A stretch of DNA of 64,000 nucleotides from contig NC_091134.1 of assembly GCF_041381155.1 (NCBI RefSeq), positions 56,679,944 through 56,743,943 of the forward strand, in the 5' to 3' direction. Of the stretch, positions 23,257 to 36,400 are shown piece after piece. Below the pieces are notes generated by a model. It was given only the letters and a program-made list of their open reading frames with translations. It made no database searches and was not told the origin of the DNA. Made by a program: the position numbers and the translations under genes. Position 1 is the stretch's first letter; the number at the start of each line of letters is the position of its first letter. Origin of the DNA: Argopecten irradians. Its lineage: Eukaryota; Mollusca; Bivalvia; Pectinida; Pectinidae.

Positions 23257-24150
23257 GACTGTGTACCTGGTAAGGGCGCTATGGTGTTATCAAACTGCTA
23301 ATATACACTGATGTTTGACTGTGTACCTGGTTGGGGCGCTATGATTTTATCAAACTGCTAATATAGACTGATGGTTAACTGTGTACCTGGTTAGGGTGCT
23401 ATGGTGTTATCAAACTGCTAATATACACTGATGTTTGACTGTGTACCTGGTTAGGGCGCTATGGTTTTATCAAACTGCTTATATAGCTAATGTTTGACTG
23501 TGTACCTGGTTAGGGCGCTATGGTGCTATCAAACTGCTTATATACACTGATGTTTGACTGTGTACCTGGTTAGGGCGCTATAGTGTTATCAAACTGCTTA
23601 TATACACTGATGTTTGACTGTATACCTGGTTAGGGCGCTATAGTGTTATCAAACTGCTTATATACACTGATGTTTGACTGTGTACCTGGTTAGAGCGCTA
23701 TGGTGCTATCAAACTGCTTATATACACTGATGTTTGACTGTGTACCTGGTTAGGGCGCTATAGTGTTATCAAACTGCTTATATACACTGATGTTTGACTG
23801 TATACCTGGTTAGGGCGCTATAGTGTTATCAAACTGCTTATATACACTGATGTTTGACTGTGTATCTGGTTAGGGCGCTATGGTGTTATCAAACTGTTTA
23901 TATAGACTGATGTTTGACTGTGTACCTGGTTAGGGCGCTATGGTGTTATCAAACTGCTAATATAGACTGATGTTTGACTATGTACCTGGTTACGGCGCTG
24001 TGGTGTTATCAAACTGCTAATATAGACTGATGTTTGACTGTGTACCTGGTTAGGGCGCTATGGTGTTATAGAACTGCTTATATAGACTGATGTTTGACTG
24101 TGTATCTGGTTAGGGCGCTATGGTGTTATCAAACTGCTTATAAAGACTGA
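23257..24150. repeat. 60-bp satellite, about 15 copies, with 180-bp higher-order period
   Basis: The unit starts gactgtgtacctggttaggg and continues cgctatggtgttatcaaact, then gcttatatacactgatgttt. It keeps a 60-bp period for about 15 copies, apart from one 1-bp slip near 23485. Diagnostic variants (tgtatacc, tagtgttatc and tggtgctatc) recur in the same order in 23521-23700 and 23701-23880, so a three-unit block was duplicated. No gene overlaps. Confidence 0.97.
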
Positions 24151-24169
24151 TTGGTCTGGGTGTACCATA

Positions 24170-27100
24170 GACTGTTTAATGTTTTTTGTTTTGTTTTATA
24201 ACTTGTTACGCGATCTCTATTTAAGTGGTTCCATGTTCCTGTATTTTTGGGACTTTCGTGCACACAAACAGCTTATCATTTGTAACAAGAAACAAATGAT
24301 TTATTTTTTATTCTTTTGATATTCCACGATTGACAGGACGCATATACAGAATTCATAAATAATTGAAATGTACGTAAAAGTGCTATTTACTTAAAACATT
24401 TCATGTACGTATTTTAATATCATGCTTTATAATCAGCCTTAATGACAACATTGCCTTGGACATACAAACTTATGTACCATAAAGCATTTAGATAAATATT
24501 AAAATGTAATTATCTCTATGTCATCATCAATCACCGCTGTCCATTGTCAATTATATTCACATGTCGTCTTTTCTCATTATGAGGGCGTAATTATCATAGA
24601 TATAAAAGGGGACGATATCAACAAGAGCTATTTTATATTTTCAACAATTTGGGAATGTTGAGCTGTTATTCCACAACTTAAATTAAAAACTTTAAGTCTA
24701 ACTACAAAAATCTGAAACCTCGTTTACGTTCATGTCAGATGGGGTGATAATCGAACAACAAGGACCAAAATAAGACATGCTTTCAATTGATTTAAACACT
24801 TTATAAAAGTATTTATATATCTGTATTAATACAAATACTTTCCAGGGATTTATCACTTATAAATATTTTTTCCGTATATATCTTTACTATGCATATGTTG
24901 ATGAGGGGAGAATTCTGGGTAAAAAAGGATAAGTGTGCTTCCACTATTACACCTGCCTACACATTATTTATTGCATTAACGTTTATTGTAGACATCATCT
25001 GTATTTTGTTAAATCCCCAAACCATATGACGAGCACTTGTATGATTTTTTTTCTTTCCCTAGGTTGTCCTATTTCTATTTGAATGACTTTAACATACCCA
25101 ATCTCAGCTCCATCTACATGTACATAAACCCATCTTTGTCTCCATATCTAAACTCTAACCAAATGCAGTGTATTTAATCTTTATTCAATCTTTATCTCGT
25201 AACCTATACAAAAATATGGCTTTCCCTAACTGTATCTATAGCTAGACCCAAACATGACATTTTGGACAAATCTGTATATGCCACATCCAGTCTCCATTTT
25301 AAATCCTTTTACCTATCTCAGAAAAAACTAGAATGGATTGTTCTGTATCAGGGATATTGACAGGTTTTTTTCATCTTTTTAATTGTTTTCATTCTCTTTT
25401 CATGCAAAATTCAGTAAAGAAATTTTGTACGGAGCAGTGAAGACTATTAAGCGTTCATTTCCTGGTAATGTGTATATGCATTTGCTGTATAGTGTCATCA
25501 GTCTGTTTAATTTGATAAGAATTAACACGAAACTTACGACTAAAGATATTGATATGCAATCCTGTGTTTGGTACATGAATCTATAGACTTATAAGCAGCA
25601 GCCATCTTGTTACGCAGATTTGATACCTTTAATCGTTTCTATTTAAAATAAAATACATTTCTATATCTAAGTGAGACGTGTGAGTGTTTGTGCAGACATT
25701 ATGTAACTGCTGACAGTGCTTAATTTACCACTGACAAGTATAACTAAACATTACCTAACAGATCCGTCACTGTCTGTTATAGGCCTATAACGTCCTTCAC
25801 CAAGGGTAATTGTTACGTTCATTTTGCTAGTTGTCAAAATTTCACCAGATAAATAGCGTCCAGAGTTCGTTAGTGTAACATGTCTTGTTCAAACACGTGA
25901 GCTGTCTTTATTATTATCCGTGAGAACCAGTCTGTGTCTGTGTGGACACACTATTACTCCACAAGATATTTACTAATAAAAATCTGAAATCTTCTAGAAT
26001 GTCACAATGTCATTTCCATACGAGGTAAACAAATTGAAATATACAGCTTACCGTTTATATACATAGGTGTATGTGTTATCACAAGCAGTAATAATACAAA
26101 GTTAATAAGTGTTGACATTGAGAGGGAAGAATTACAAAAAAATATTTTATCAATAGATTTTTTTTATTTTATTTCGTATTCTTTTCAATCTGATCGGCAT
26201 CCTCTATTCAGATATCAAGCATCAAAGTCTTTTTGACAGTTTGTTTCAGAACCTTTTTCTTCAATTGAACTTAATGTTTTTTTCTTCAAATACATATGTA
26301 TATGCAGTACTGAGTAGCAAGATATTACGAGAATGTTTTATACATCTACTTATTTGATAATTGTTAGAACTACTTGTTTATTTGTTTATCATATCCTCAT
26401 TGATTCATTTATTCAATTTAATTTTGTAAAGGTAGACAGGATATTAACAACCTTGGATTACTATTGTTAAATCTGAACACCTGTTCAGTGGATCAAAACT
26501 AGTTCGGTGTCAGTTCCCTTTCCCAATACACCTGCTCAAATAATAATACATGTATATAAACCTTAACTTTAAAATTTATTTTAATTCCACACTTGAATAA
26601 GTGATTATTATATCACATTGCGTCTGCAAATAATGCTATTTAATGTTTGAATGATTTTTACATGCTACCGATTATTCTATTCTGATTTCTGAGTCACACT
26701 TTTGATAGAAATCTCCAGCTAGGGTACCACTACAATACAGAGTAACTTTTCATTACAGTCCTATTGACACGAAGCTGTTGGCTGAACACGTGTATTGTTA
26801 CCTGATGTATCTAGACCAATGCTATTGCCATTTCTAAGTTTACACAAACCCTATTTAAATTTTCGATAGTAATTTCGTTATTTCTTGATCAAAACTTTGA
26901 TCTAATAATTAGTTATATAAAGCAACATAGGTGTTGTTTACACTGGCTTTCATGTTCAATGTATTTGTTCCCGCGATCTGGTATTGGACTTCGTGTGCGG
27001 GAAGTGAAAATAATTAGTTGTTAAAACAGAATTCTGTCCATTTAAAATTCGTTTACATTTACTAAAGGTGTTATACAAGATATCGATATTTCTCACATTT

Positions 27101-30100
27101 TGATATTATTAAATGTATTCATGTTTTTCCTTTACGGAAATGAATATTACTTGATAAGTTTATGCTAGTTTTTATGTATAGCCAATAGTGAATAAGTAGA
27201 CTTTCGTTTTGTCGAAACGTTGTGAATTGATATTGGTACCAAGTTAATTACATGAAAGGTGTTATATATTTCGTATATCAATCTTCTATTTCTGATGTAG
27301 ATATGTGTATTGTGTTTATCACAAACCCCTGACAATAAAGCAGCCCATACGAGAAACGTGATGTATTCTTCTTTTTAGTTTAGACTGTCGATGAAATGAT
27401 AGTTCATGCTTTTGGAACTGGACATTTGTCCCAGTTGTCAACGCATTAAAACATTAGTTCTACAGTGATCCCGTTCTATCTCTCTAATGTGAAGCATGAA
27501 ACATCGTTAACGATCTCTATATTATCTTTCATTTCTAATATCTCCTAGGCGTGCTTCATATTTGTTACTTATCATTTCGCTATTGTGAAATTACACCATA
27601 CAATATCCTTACAATGTTAGATCATAACTGAATGACCAGTGCATTGGTGACGTGACGTCCGTAATCAGTATAATATGACACAATAAGGTTTTTAACTAGA
27701 TATTCTGTCAGTGTGCTCCAGTAAGATTGCACTATAAAACTGATGAGTGTTAAATTAGAGGGGACAATGGGGACGATGTATCCTAGACTACGCTTTAGGT
27801 CACTACAAAGATGATATTCACGCGCGTGAGAGGTCGTCCTTGACCCATTAAAGAAAATAAAACTTGTAAAGTTTGATGAAATAACTAATGAGCAATTAAA
27901 TTCCCACTTTAATTATCAATGCTTATTCTTCCGGCCAAGAACATCAATGCCAGAAACCTGATCTCTTTATTTAGAGATAACACATAGTTGTACATAAAAT
28001 AAAACAAATTATTCACACATCCCTAGCTGGTATTGTAAAAGGCTACAGATTTTACCAAATCTAAATTACACCAGGATGTTTGAAGATCTGAAGATAATTA
28101 AATCACCACCGTTGAAACATGAGCTGCCCTCCCTTATCCTTATTCATATAAATTTAGGCATTGCTTCACTATATGGGGTCATCGTCTTAGCGTTTTGAGA
28201 ATTAATTAGAATAATTGGTTTTGAAAACAATTTAGATTTTGGTTACGTTAATTGTAAACTGAATAGCAAGGTCAAGCCGGAGGTACAACGTTTGAAGTGG
28301 TAAAATGATGTTTTGTAGTTGAAAGCAATGTTCGGTTTTGATTTTAACATTCAATTTTTACATTGCACATAATAAGTATACACTTGTATCAACTTATCTG
28401 GGACCAAAATGTGTAATTGTTACAGAACTCGTTAAATCAAGTTATGTTGTATGCCTACAGATCACTTCTTAGGCACAGTAGAACAGAACTAAGTCGATCA
28501 AAAGCTCATATGCATACGGTTGATGCATATTTTTTCTTGTGTAAAAAGTACTATTAAATATAGATTCGTATACATTATGCAATCGCACAGCTGATATAAT
28601 TATAATACTGGCAATGTAAAATGCATAGCTACATCACTTAACTGACTAACAATGACATCCGGCAGTAAATCCTACTCTGTCACAGTATGCTTAATACACT
28701 TATTATTCCAAACACTGTTGAACTTAAAGCAACATCAGCTTTTCATAGAATATGTTATGCTTAGATCAGTATTTTTACTAGGGTAGAACATAATACCACG
28801 TGATGATATCCAAACGTTGGACTGTAACAATAGAGATATTTTGCAGATGATTGCAGATTCACAATTTTCCATCATACAATAAGTGTGAGAAGCATTCATA
28901 GTATGATTCTCTTACCTTACTTTTTAGTTATGATAAATCTATCTGATGTAAAACGGCCACATACCGATAAGATTGTAAACGTATTTATTGCATAAATTAA
29001 CCAGGCAATAGATCATGTATAATAAATAAGAGACATATAACAAAAAAAGCTTTGTGATTCATGTGAAAACACCCACTTAAAAATGACAATTGACAATCGC
29101 AGGCACAAAAATACAGCGAATATTTTTCTAATAGTGACATATTATACAAAGATCATTTGTCGTTTCAAAAGAAAATCATATAAAATCAATCAGATTAAGG
29201 TGAATGGTTTTGTGTACGGAAATAATAAAACAAATTCACACTGAAAATGTTCAATAAAATCATATACTTGCCTATAATTAAATTTGCACAAGTACGGATT
29301 TCATTTTGATGTGTTTTATAAGAAACTAAATGTACTCCTATGGATACTAGTCAATGTTTCGATATGAAAAAAAATCGTAGTTGGTTTGTTGAAATGCTTT
29401 ACATATCTGACTAGATCAAAATACAAATACCCTTACACTATTGTTTTATTAAAACGCTACCACTTCAACTCAAACAGAATAGGCATTTCGAAGTAGACAA
29501 CAATCTTTCAAATACATGTAACGTTATGAAGATATGAAATTAAAGATTCAAATAAAAAATGTAAACTTAACTTGAGCGGAATATTTCTTTTTGAAATCAG
29601 AAATCGCAGTTTATCTGTTGTCTTGCTACCAATATTACCTGTTTTTAGATATAGTCAAAATGGCGTAAATCTGGAGGCATTTTTGTAATATGATTCTGCT
29701 TTAAAAATAATCAGTGAATTGGAAGCAAATATGATTAGTCATCAAAAGTAAAGACAAATATGTATAAACAAAATGGATTTCAAAATACAATTCCTAAACT
29801 AAGTTTGCAATAAAAAAAATGTAAATGTTCCGCAGTGCACTCTGCCAGTAAACATCGCAATTAGTAACATAATTAAGCCTCATTATTAAACTCCTTCCAG
29901 ATGGAAAATCGTTAACTCTGCTAGCCTCTCTATCATACAGTGTAATAACAATCACAAAACTATTCACAGCGTAATTGTCAGTCGAAAATATAATGTTAGC
30001 AATATTTACAATAGCTACACGTCTTTGTTTTGTAAACTTGTGAAGATTGAGACAATGGGAGAGCTTAAATTACATAATAAAAACCTGTTGTTATTCGGAT

Positions 30101-31050
30101 CAACGCTTATCAACTCTTCACCCATGAGACTTTATAATGAACTAAGCCAGCTTTAGAACGAGAAGAGTTTGTATTTGTTGTTCGGGGTGAAGGACTTTGT
30201 ATAAGATTGAAGGATCTGCCAGATAAAAACAGAGGATACCTCATAGCTTTGTGGATTATTACAATATAAGATATTAAATGACACTAAATTGCGACAGCAT
30301 ATGACGATCATGTTAAATATCTACTTAATTTACCATATTCCTCTCGGTTGTATTGTACTGTTAATCCGACTGTGGATTCAAGATAGTTACATTGACAATC
30401 AAATACATAATATAGTGCTTACCAAACTAGTCTTCTTTACTAGTAAGTGACATACAGTTGTATAAATTCTCTTGTTTCGCATTTGAGAGCTTAGGGCAAA
30501 TTTTGTAAATGTACTTATTGATCCAAAAAGCAATTTACAAAAGAACTGTAGGGCTACTGTAGAATTCAAATCGAACTAGTGAACGAAAGTGAACATTTTC
30601 TACTGCTAATACAAAAAAAAGAATATGAAAATAAAATGTTTCGCGATATTGTTATACCTACTGAGTGAAAGAAGAGGAATATAAAGCTTGAAAAGATTTG
30701 AAAGTTATATACATGTATAATCTACACATTACCAACCTTTGTGTTATTTCACGTCAGACATATTGTATATTACATAGCACCACTGTCACTCTACACAAAA
30801 TAATCCCAAACGAATCCACAAGCCTAAACTTATTTACCGGCTAGTGTGTTTATAGCACCTTTTCAGAAGAAACGTTCTTTTATATGAATAATAACATCCA
30901 AACGACACTTATCGAGATTCATATTAGTTACATTAATACAATAACTGTAACTTTCGCGTAACGAGCCCGTGACAGACAGCGTTTTCTTACGTTGATGTTT
31001 TGCATAATTGAGAAACAAGCATTTGAAATGTTGGAAAGATAAACAACAAC
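24170..31050. other. Gene-free AT-rich interval
   Basis: This is nearly 7 kb of AT-rich sequence with no open frame above background, no recognised exon and no clear tandem or inverted repeat. Regulatory DNA or introns of a gene whose exons lie elsewhere cannot be excluded by reading. Confidence 0.5.
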
Positions 31051-31167
31051 GATATGATAATTAAAAGTGCAATTCCCATAATGCATCAGTACGACAGAAA
31101 ATACATAGGAATCAGCAGTAATCCATTTCCCGTATCACACTCCATATTACATAAGAGCACCTTTCCG

Positions 31168-31285
31168 ATCACATTTCGGACCCCAGTTAAGGAGAGAGCG
31201 TCGCTTCACATGATCGTTTCTACGTTCCAATCACAGTTTAGACCCCAGTTAAGGAGAGACCGTCGCTTTACACGACCGTTTCCCC
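31168..31285. repeat. ~62-bp tandem duplication at the 3' end of the RING-like gene
   Basis: The stretch ccccagttaaggagaga, cgtcgctt and aca-ga-cgtttc occurs twice, from about 31180 and about 31242, with a few substitutions. The second copy overlaps the stop codon and last codons of the RING-like reading frame on the minus strand, and the first lies in its 3' flank. Confidence 0.75.
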
Positions 31286-32233
31286 TGCACCATATTCCAC
31301 GCTATTTGATTCCTGGACGTGATACAAATTCCCAGTATCCTCGATTCGTTTTCGGGCGATCTTCACCAAGTTTTTCTCCTGTGATCCAATCGTCCGTTTA
31401 ATTTGCTCCGCGGTATCCCGGAAATCAAATAAATCGCCCCTCTCACTGATGCGGATATTGTGTTCGATTTCAATCATGTTTTTACCCTGAAGGGCCTTTA
31501 CCGGCGTCATACGCCGTGTAAGTAATTTGCCCACTTCCGCTAGGGCATAATTTGAATCGTCCATGGTCTCCTCATTATAGCTTGTGCCCTCCGAGAGGGC
31601 GTAATACTGATCAGGATGGTCCTGGATTTCGCGGAAAGTGCATGGCACACACACGCATGCGGAGTTGATCTTGCTATGGAAAGTTGTCACGACCGTACTG
31701 TTCGCAAGACGACAATACCGTCGGTCAGATATCGATGGCCGATGGTGATCGACTTTGAGATAGTTATATTCTTGTATAACGTTCAGTTTGCCATGATTGT
31801 GGCCACACATATCGCATGGGCATGCGCTGTAAGTAACTCCAACACTCCGTGACTGAACTTCCTCTTTTCGTATTTGACGTATCGAACGGTTTATACCGTT
31901 GAATTTTTTCACTATTTCATCTAAATTGACCAACAGAGATTCCTCTTCATTTTCCACATGCGATAAGACAGTTGTCTCCCCCTGATTGTTGTTATGAAAT
32001 AATTCCCGATCACACAGAGGGCAGCACCATGCCGAAAGCGGATACCGTGCAACGTAACGGCGCACGCACTGGTGACAAAGCACGTGCCCACACGGGAAAG
32101 TGTCTGGGAACTGCGTGATTTCACGTGACTTTTCATACTCCTCATGGTTTTTTATGTAGGAGGGTGAGTAGTCCATGGGCTTTCCTCCGACACTGACATC
32201 GTATAGTTGAAGGGTGCCATCTTCCCGAGACAT
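31268..32233 (-). CDS. RING-like zinc-finger protein, single exon, 321 aa
   Basis: ATG at 32233 begins MSREDGTLQLYDVSVGGKPM; the frame is open a few codons further upstream but without an earlier ATG. Residues 48-56 read CGHVLCHQC and residues 70-74 CCPLC, the second half of a RING finger (C-x-H-x2-C-x2-C ... C-x2-C). The first Cys pair expected about 12-20 residues earlier is absent, so the fold is atypical. A second Cys/His-rich block (CPCDMCGHNHG at 138-148, HH at 163-164, CVCVPC at 193-198) recalls a B-box-like zinc site. The tail is charged and probably helical. RING proteins are usually E3 ubiquitin ligases; with half the RING missing, ligase activity is doubtful. An intronless frame suggests a retrocopy origin or a mollusc-type intronless family. 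Function not assigned. Confidence 0.7.
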   Translation of the reverse strand: MSREDGTLQLYDVSVGGKPMDYSPSYIKNHEEYEKSREITQFPDTFPCGHVLCHQCVRRYVARYPLSAWCCPLCDRELFHNNNQGETTVLSHVENEEESLLVNLDEIVKKFNGINRSIRQIRKEEVQSRSVGVTYSACPCDMCGHNHGKLNVIQEYNYLKVDHHRPSISDRRYCRLANSTVVTTFHSKINSACVCVPCTFREIQDHPDQYYALSEGTSYNEETMDDSNYALAEVGKLLTRRMTPVKALQGKNMIEIEHNIRISERGDLFDFRDTAEQIKRTIGSQEKNLVKIARKRIEDTGNLYHVQESNSVEYGAGETVV

Positions 32234-33499
32234 CTCACAGAATTTCACTTATAAACATTGCAGACTTCATTCTGAATGTTTCAATGAATACAACGGCCCA
32301 TGTATTACATGTGTATGATCTCCCGTCGATAGAATTACATAGCGAGGTAGTCTAACTCGCTCCGTTGTGATAAATATAAAATCGCACTAGCTATATATAT
32401 ATGTGTGTGTACGATATTTAGACAATCTGAAATGTATACTGTGCATACATAAATGTATTTATTACCGCTCGCTGTCGACAGTGGGACAATATCATTTCAC
32501 TCCAAGTCCAGTCGATGTTAATCAATGCTGTTTGCTCTCCGGTCAGAACATAATATTACTTACTAATTTAATTCCGGTGTGTACACAATGTAGTCCCCAG
32601 TCACCTCAGGGTTATACACGTAGACGGTCCATGCTATACGCTCACCTTAGGTTGTGTGGGTAGTTACCTGTGAATTCACTTTAGTTAAACGCCCATGGCC
32701 AACCAATCCACATGTCACCTAAAGTTAGGCGCACTGATATATCCACTGATGAATCAGCTGTATTTCCGTACCGAGTATTCACGATATCTTAGAGATCATA
32801 TAGTATATACCCAGTTTGCATTTCCTTGAATTGGAAAATTATATTTCCCCTTGTAAATACACACATAGACATATTGAAATAATGTATAGGTGATACAACT
32901 TTTGTTTCACGCACAAGTGGAACTGCTTGCTTTGTTAAATCGTGGTTATCTTTCTGTGTTTGCCAGCATCACAAACATATCGCAAGTCACCTTAACCATG
33001 TTAGCTTCCACCGAGCCTCACAATATCATTGATCCTGATATAATTTCACACGCAAAAAAGTATAAATATTATACACTACGTAGGGAATGAATTGTTTAGT
33101 GAGCACGCGATGCACGCAATTACCACCACTTGAAAATAACATCTCGTTTTGATCCACAATAGTTTAAAGACCCAGTATCAATATCGGCAAGGCAAATTGG
33201 AAGCGAACCATGTGTCTGTCGTTGTATATAATGCATATGCTTCCAAGGCGAAGAATCAAATATTATTAACTTCAAAACGTGCGTAAAATTTGCCCTTTCC
33301 ATCACCAATGTCACTATTACAACTGCTTCCACGCATATATATCGGCGCGGTAGCCTCCACACAGGATACTCCGTATCAAGGATGTATTGATTTGAACACC
33401 GCAGTTTCATTGACAATACTCCAGACACCCTAACTTGGAGATGGTGTTTGGTAAACTGCCATGTATAGCGCTTTCTCACGAACTATTCGAGGGCTCATC

Positions 33500-36400
33500 G
33501 TCTACATCCTTTACACATCCGGTAGTGGGGGATTATGGGAACGTGCACGTGAGAAGTTATCGGAGCCACAGGCAAACGACGCCATTTTCACGGTAGCTTG
33601 GCGTCTGATTTGACTAAAGATTGAATGAAACAGAATATTTTGTAACGTAAATTAGGTACTTTTAGACCTGAATGGCTATATGCAGTCTGGCTAATACTTA
33701 CTTGATTGGTTGTCTTCACCAACTACGAAGATTACAGCCTAAATGTGTATTAGATAATCCCTCGTAATAATAATTCTACCACGTAAACATTGTACAATAG
33801 TGAAAAACTTATAGTAATTCAAATATCTAAAGCATGGTGAATTCTTTTGTCCGATATCATATTTACGGTTCATATGACTTTAAATCCATCATACAAAATC
33901 TGAAGCCCAAACTACTGGTTAAGTTTAAGCTTATAAGTAGTCATTGGGTTAAGCTTACAAGTAGTCATTGTGTCTTTACAAAAGCTGTCCACTTATGAGA
34001 TCCGTTCCCAAATGTGCTTCTTCCTTAAGACATTTTGTGAGTCCGCCCTGTTTTTGTGAAGATGTGGTCAGTTGATGTATAATTGCTACCTATATTGTTA
34101 ACATTGGAGAGAATAGAAAATCTTGAAGGTAGAAGTGCGATATTCTATAGAAAAACAAACAAATGACGACTACATTATCTATTGTTACAATTATTTCCTT
34201 CTATCTGTTGTGGTAAAAATCACACCATTTTTGTTCTTTTACAGTGACTTGTTTACGACATGCATGTGTATGATCATATATTCTTCGTAAAAGTATGACC
34301 TGCTTTATAGTGATGCCTGACTAGTCGAACAGGCAGCTGAAGATAAGAAATTTAAAGGTTATCCTACTCGGTCCATACTGACGAAGGGTTAATACAAAAT
34401 ACAGTATAGAAGATGACAATGATGAGATAAGATTTTATGACAATCAGGACATAGAACATGAGCACGCATTCATGCAATGGCGAGTGATGCAGTTGTTGAA
34501 AAGTAGAGGCAAAATAAAATCACGAATTCAGCCGCCTGTTCAGATCAGGAAAGGACAAATTCTGTCTTAAACGTTTTTTTTTGTTGAAGTGGTATTTGTA
34601 GAGCTCGACTGCATGTTATTCAGAAATTTGATGTTGACTTGGCCTTTGCCTATGATCTGTTGACGTTGATATATGTATTGTATTTGAATATAAGTCAGTC
34701 AAGAATGGTTATAAACAACTTCATTTTTTTTTACTTTGTTTAAATACGTTTTACATGTTTATCAAGGTGTATGTTTTATTATCACACCCCTTTTCAGAGG
34801 AAAATATATTGCTATGTCCCTGTTCGGTGACGTTTGTGTCCCACTTGATTTACTGCTACTTAAGTTTATTTCATTGCTTTGTAGACAGAAACCCCCGGTC
34901 GTCGTTCGCGCCACAGCTCGACTGCAATATGCTGTATATCAATTCATATTCAAACTAGACAGGTGCTGGCCATATTTTGTCATGTGATGTTAAAACCTGT
35001 TCGTTCAGTTTGTATTCAATACGGTGATGAAATTTCAAAAGAAATGAAAAGTCGTCAAAAATTAAATCATACCAGATTACTGTAATCAATGAAGCGATAA
35101 AGCGGTCCGTTCCGCGTAAGTAAGCAAGGATTGAAGATGACCTTGAAGCATGACGCCTCCATATTATAAAACCGATATTTAGGAGCCATTCCGTGATCCG
35201 TTTCCAGATAACGCTTGATAATGTCTGACTCATGGAAAACTAAAAGTGGATAAATTGTTTACGGTTTACACTTTATCGTTTGAGGAATTTATATCACCAT
35301 ATACAAACAATGAAGCATTTTAATTCACATTATTTCTGTTAAGTCTTTTCTTTCTTATATTGTATGTGTAGCTTAAGGACTAGAGAACTTGCACGTAGCC
35401 AATACTACGATACTAACACTACTGCAATACAAACTCCATTGAAAAAGATAATGACTGATACTGAATTCGTTTTCAAAGAATAAAATCAAAATAGATGTAC
35501 AGTATTTGCGAAGTAGAGATGAACCATAGTTATCAATCAATTCTGTCTGTATAACTCCTAACACCCTTTATCATTGTGTTTCCCTGCTCATCAAGAGGAG
35601 GATAAATAGTTATTTTTGTATGAATAAACCCGGGTGTTGTCCCATTCGTCTGATTTTGATTTCAATGAATGATTCGAAGACCATAATCCTTCTTGTCAAG
35701 AGCGTATTGCTAAATGCAAATAGGACAACCCATATATCAGATATACTCTCTGTTATTGAGATCCACGTAGTGCTACGTATCATCCAGGCGTGATACGGGA
35801 TTCTAGTTCAAGTATTGAAAAAGAGCAATTGAAATGGTGAAATGCTGGAGAAATGAATAGTTCTACGTGTGTGGATGATGTTCATTTTGGTACCAACAAA
35901 GAGGGACAGACTGTGAAATATATTATTATCATGTTTGGAACAGGGAAGAGGCCTAATTTTCACACAAGGGAAGGATATTATACCGATAGGTTCCCACATA
36001 GTTGTCTCCAATTTTGATCCTTATAAACATAAATCATTTTTTCTATCTAACTGGGTAGCATTGCAAGTCTCCTGTGTTAAAAATAAACTTAACTTGAAAA
36101 TCACAGAGGAAAAGGGAAAATATATCTGTAGAGTATGAAAGTTGAGCGAAAATATGTGGCAACCAAGTTATAAGGTATAAACCGATAAAATAACACAGAA
36201 AGTAAACAGTAAATATTTGTATAAATTAGGTTTAATAAGTGTTTAAGGCTCCATGTATATCCGTAAGTTATTAAGAATTGTCTGTTAATATATTTTGTAA
36301 TAAAGGTGAGGCCCATTTCTTAATTTTATAAATTCTTTTATAGCTATAGCCAAATGGAAAGAAATTAAACATTTTAGATACATCAAAGATATTAGCATCA

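Noticed and set aside
23257-24150. CRISPR-like regular repeats
   Set aside because: Units are directly contiguous with no unique spacers; this is a eukaryotic satellite. The same applies to the 26-bp array.
33120-33479. Minus-strand frame of 119 codons upstream of the RING-like gene
   Set aside because: Starts without ATG, has no recognised motif or convincing splice sites, and could not be joined to the RING-like frame.
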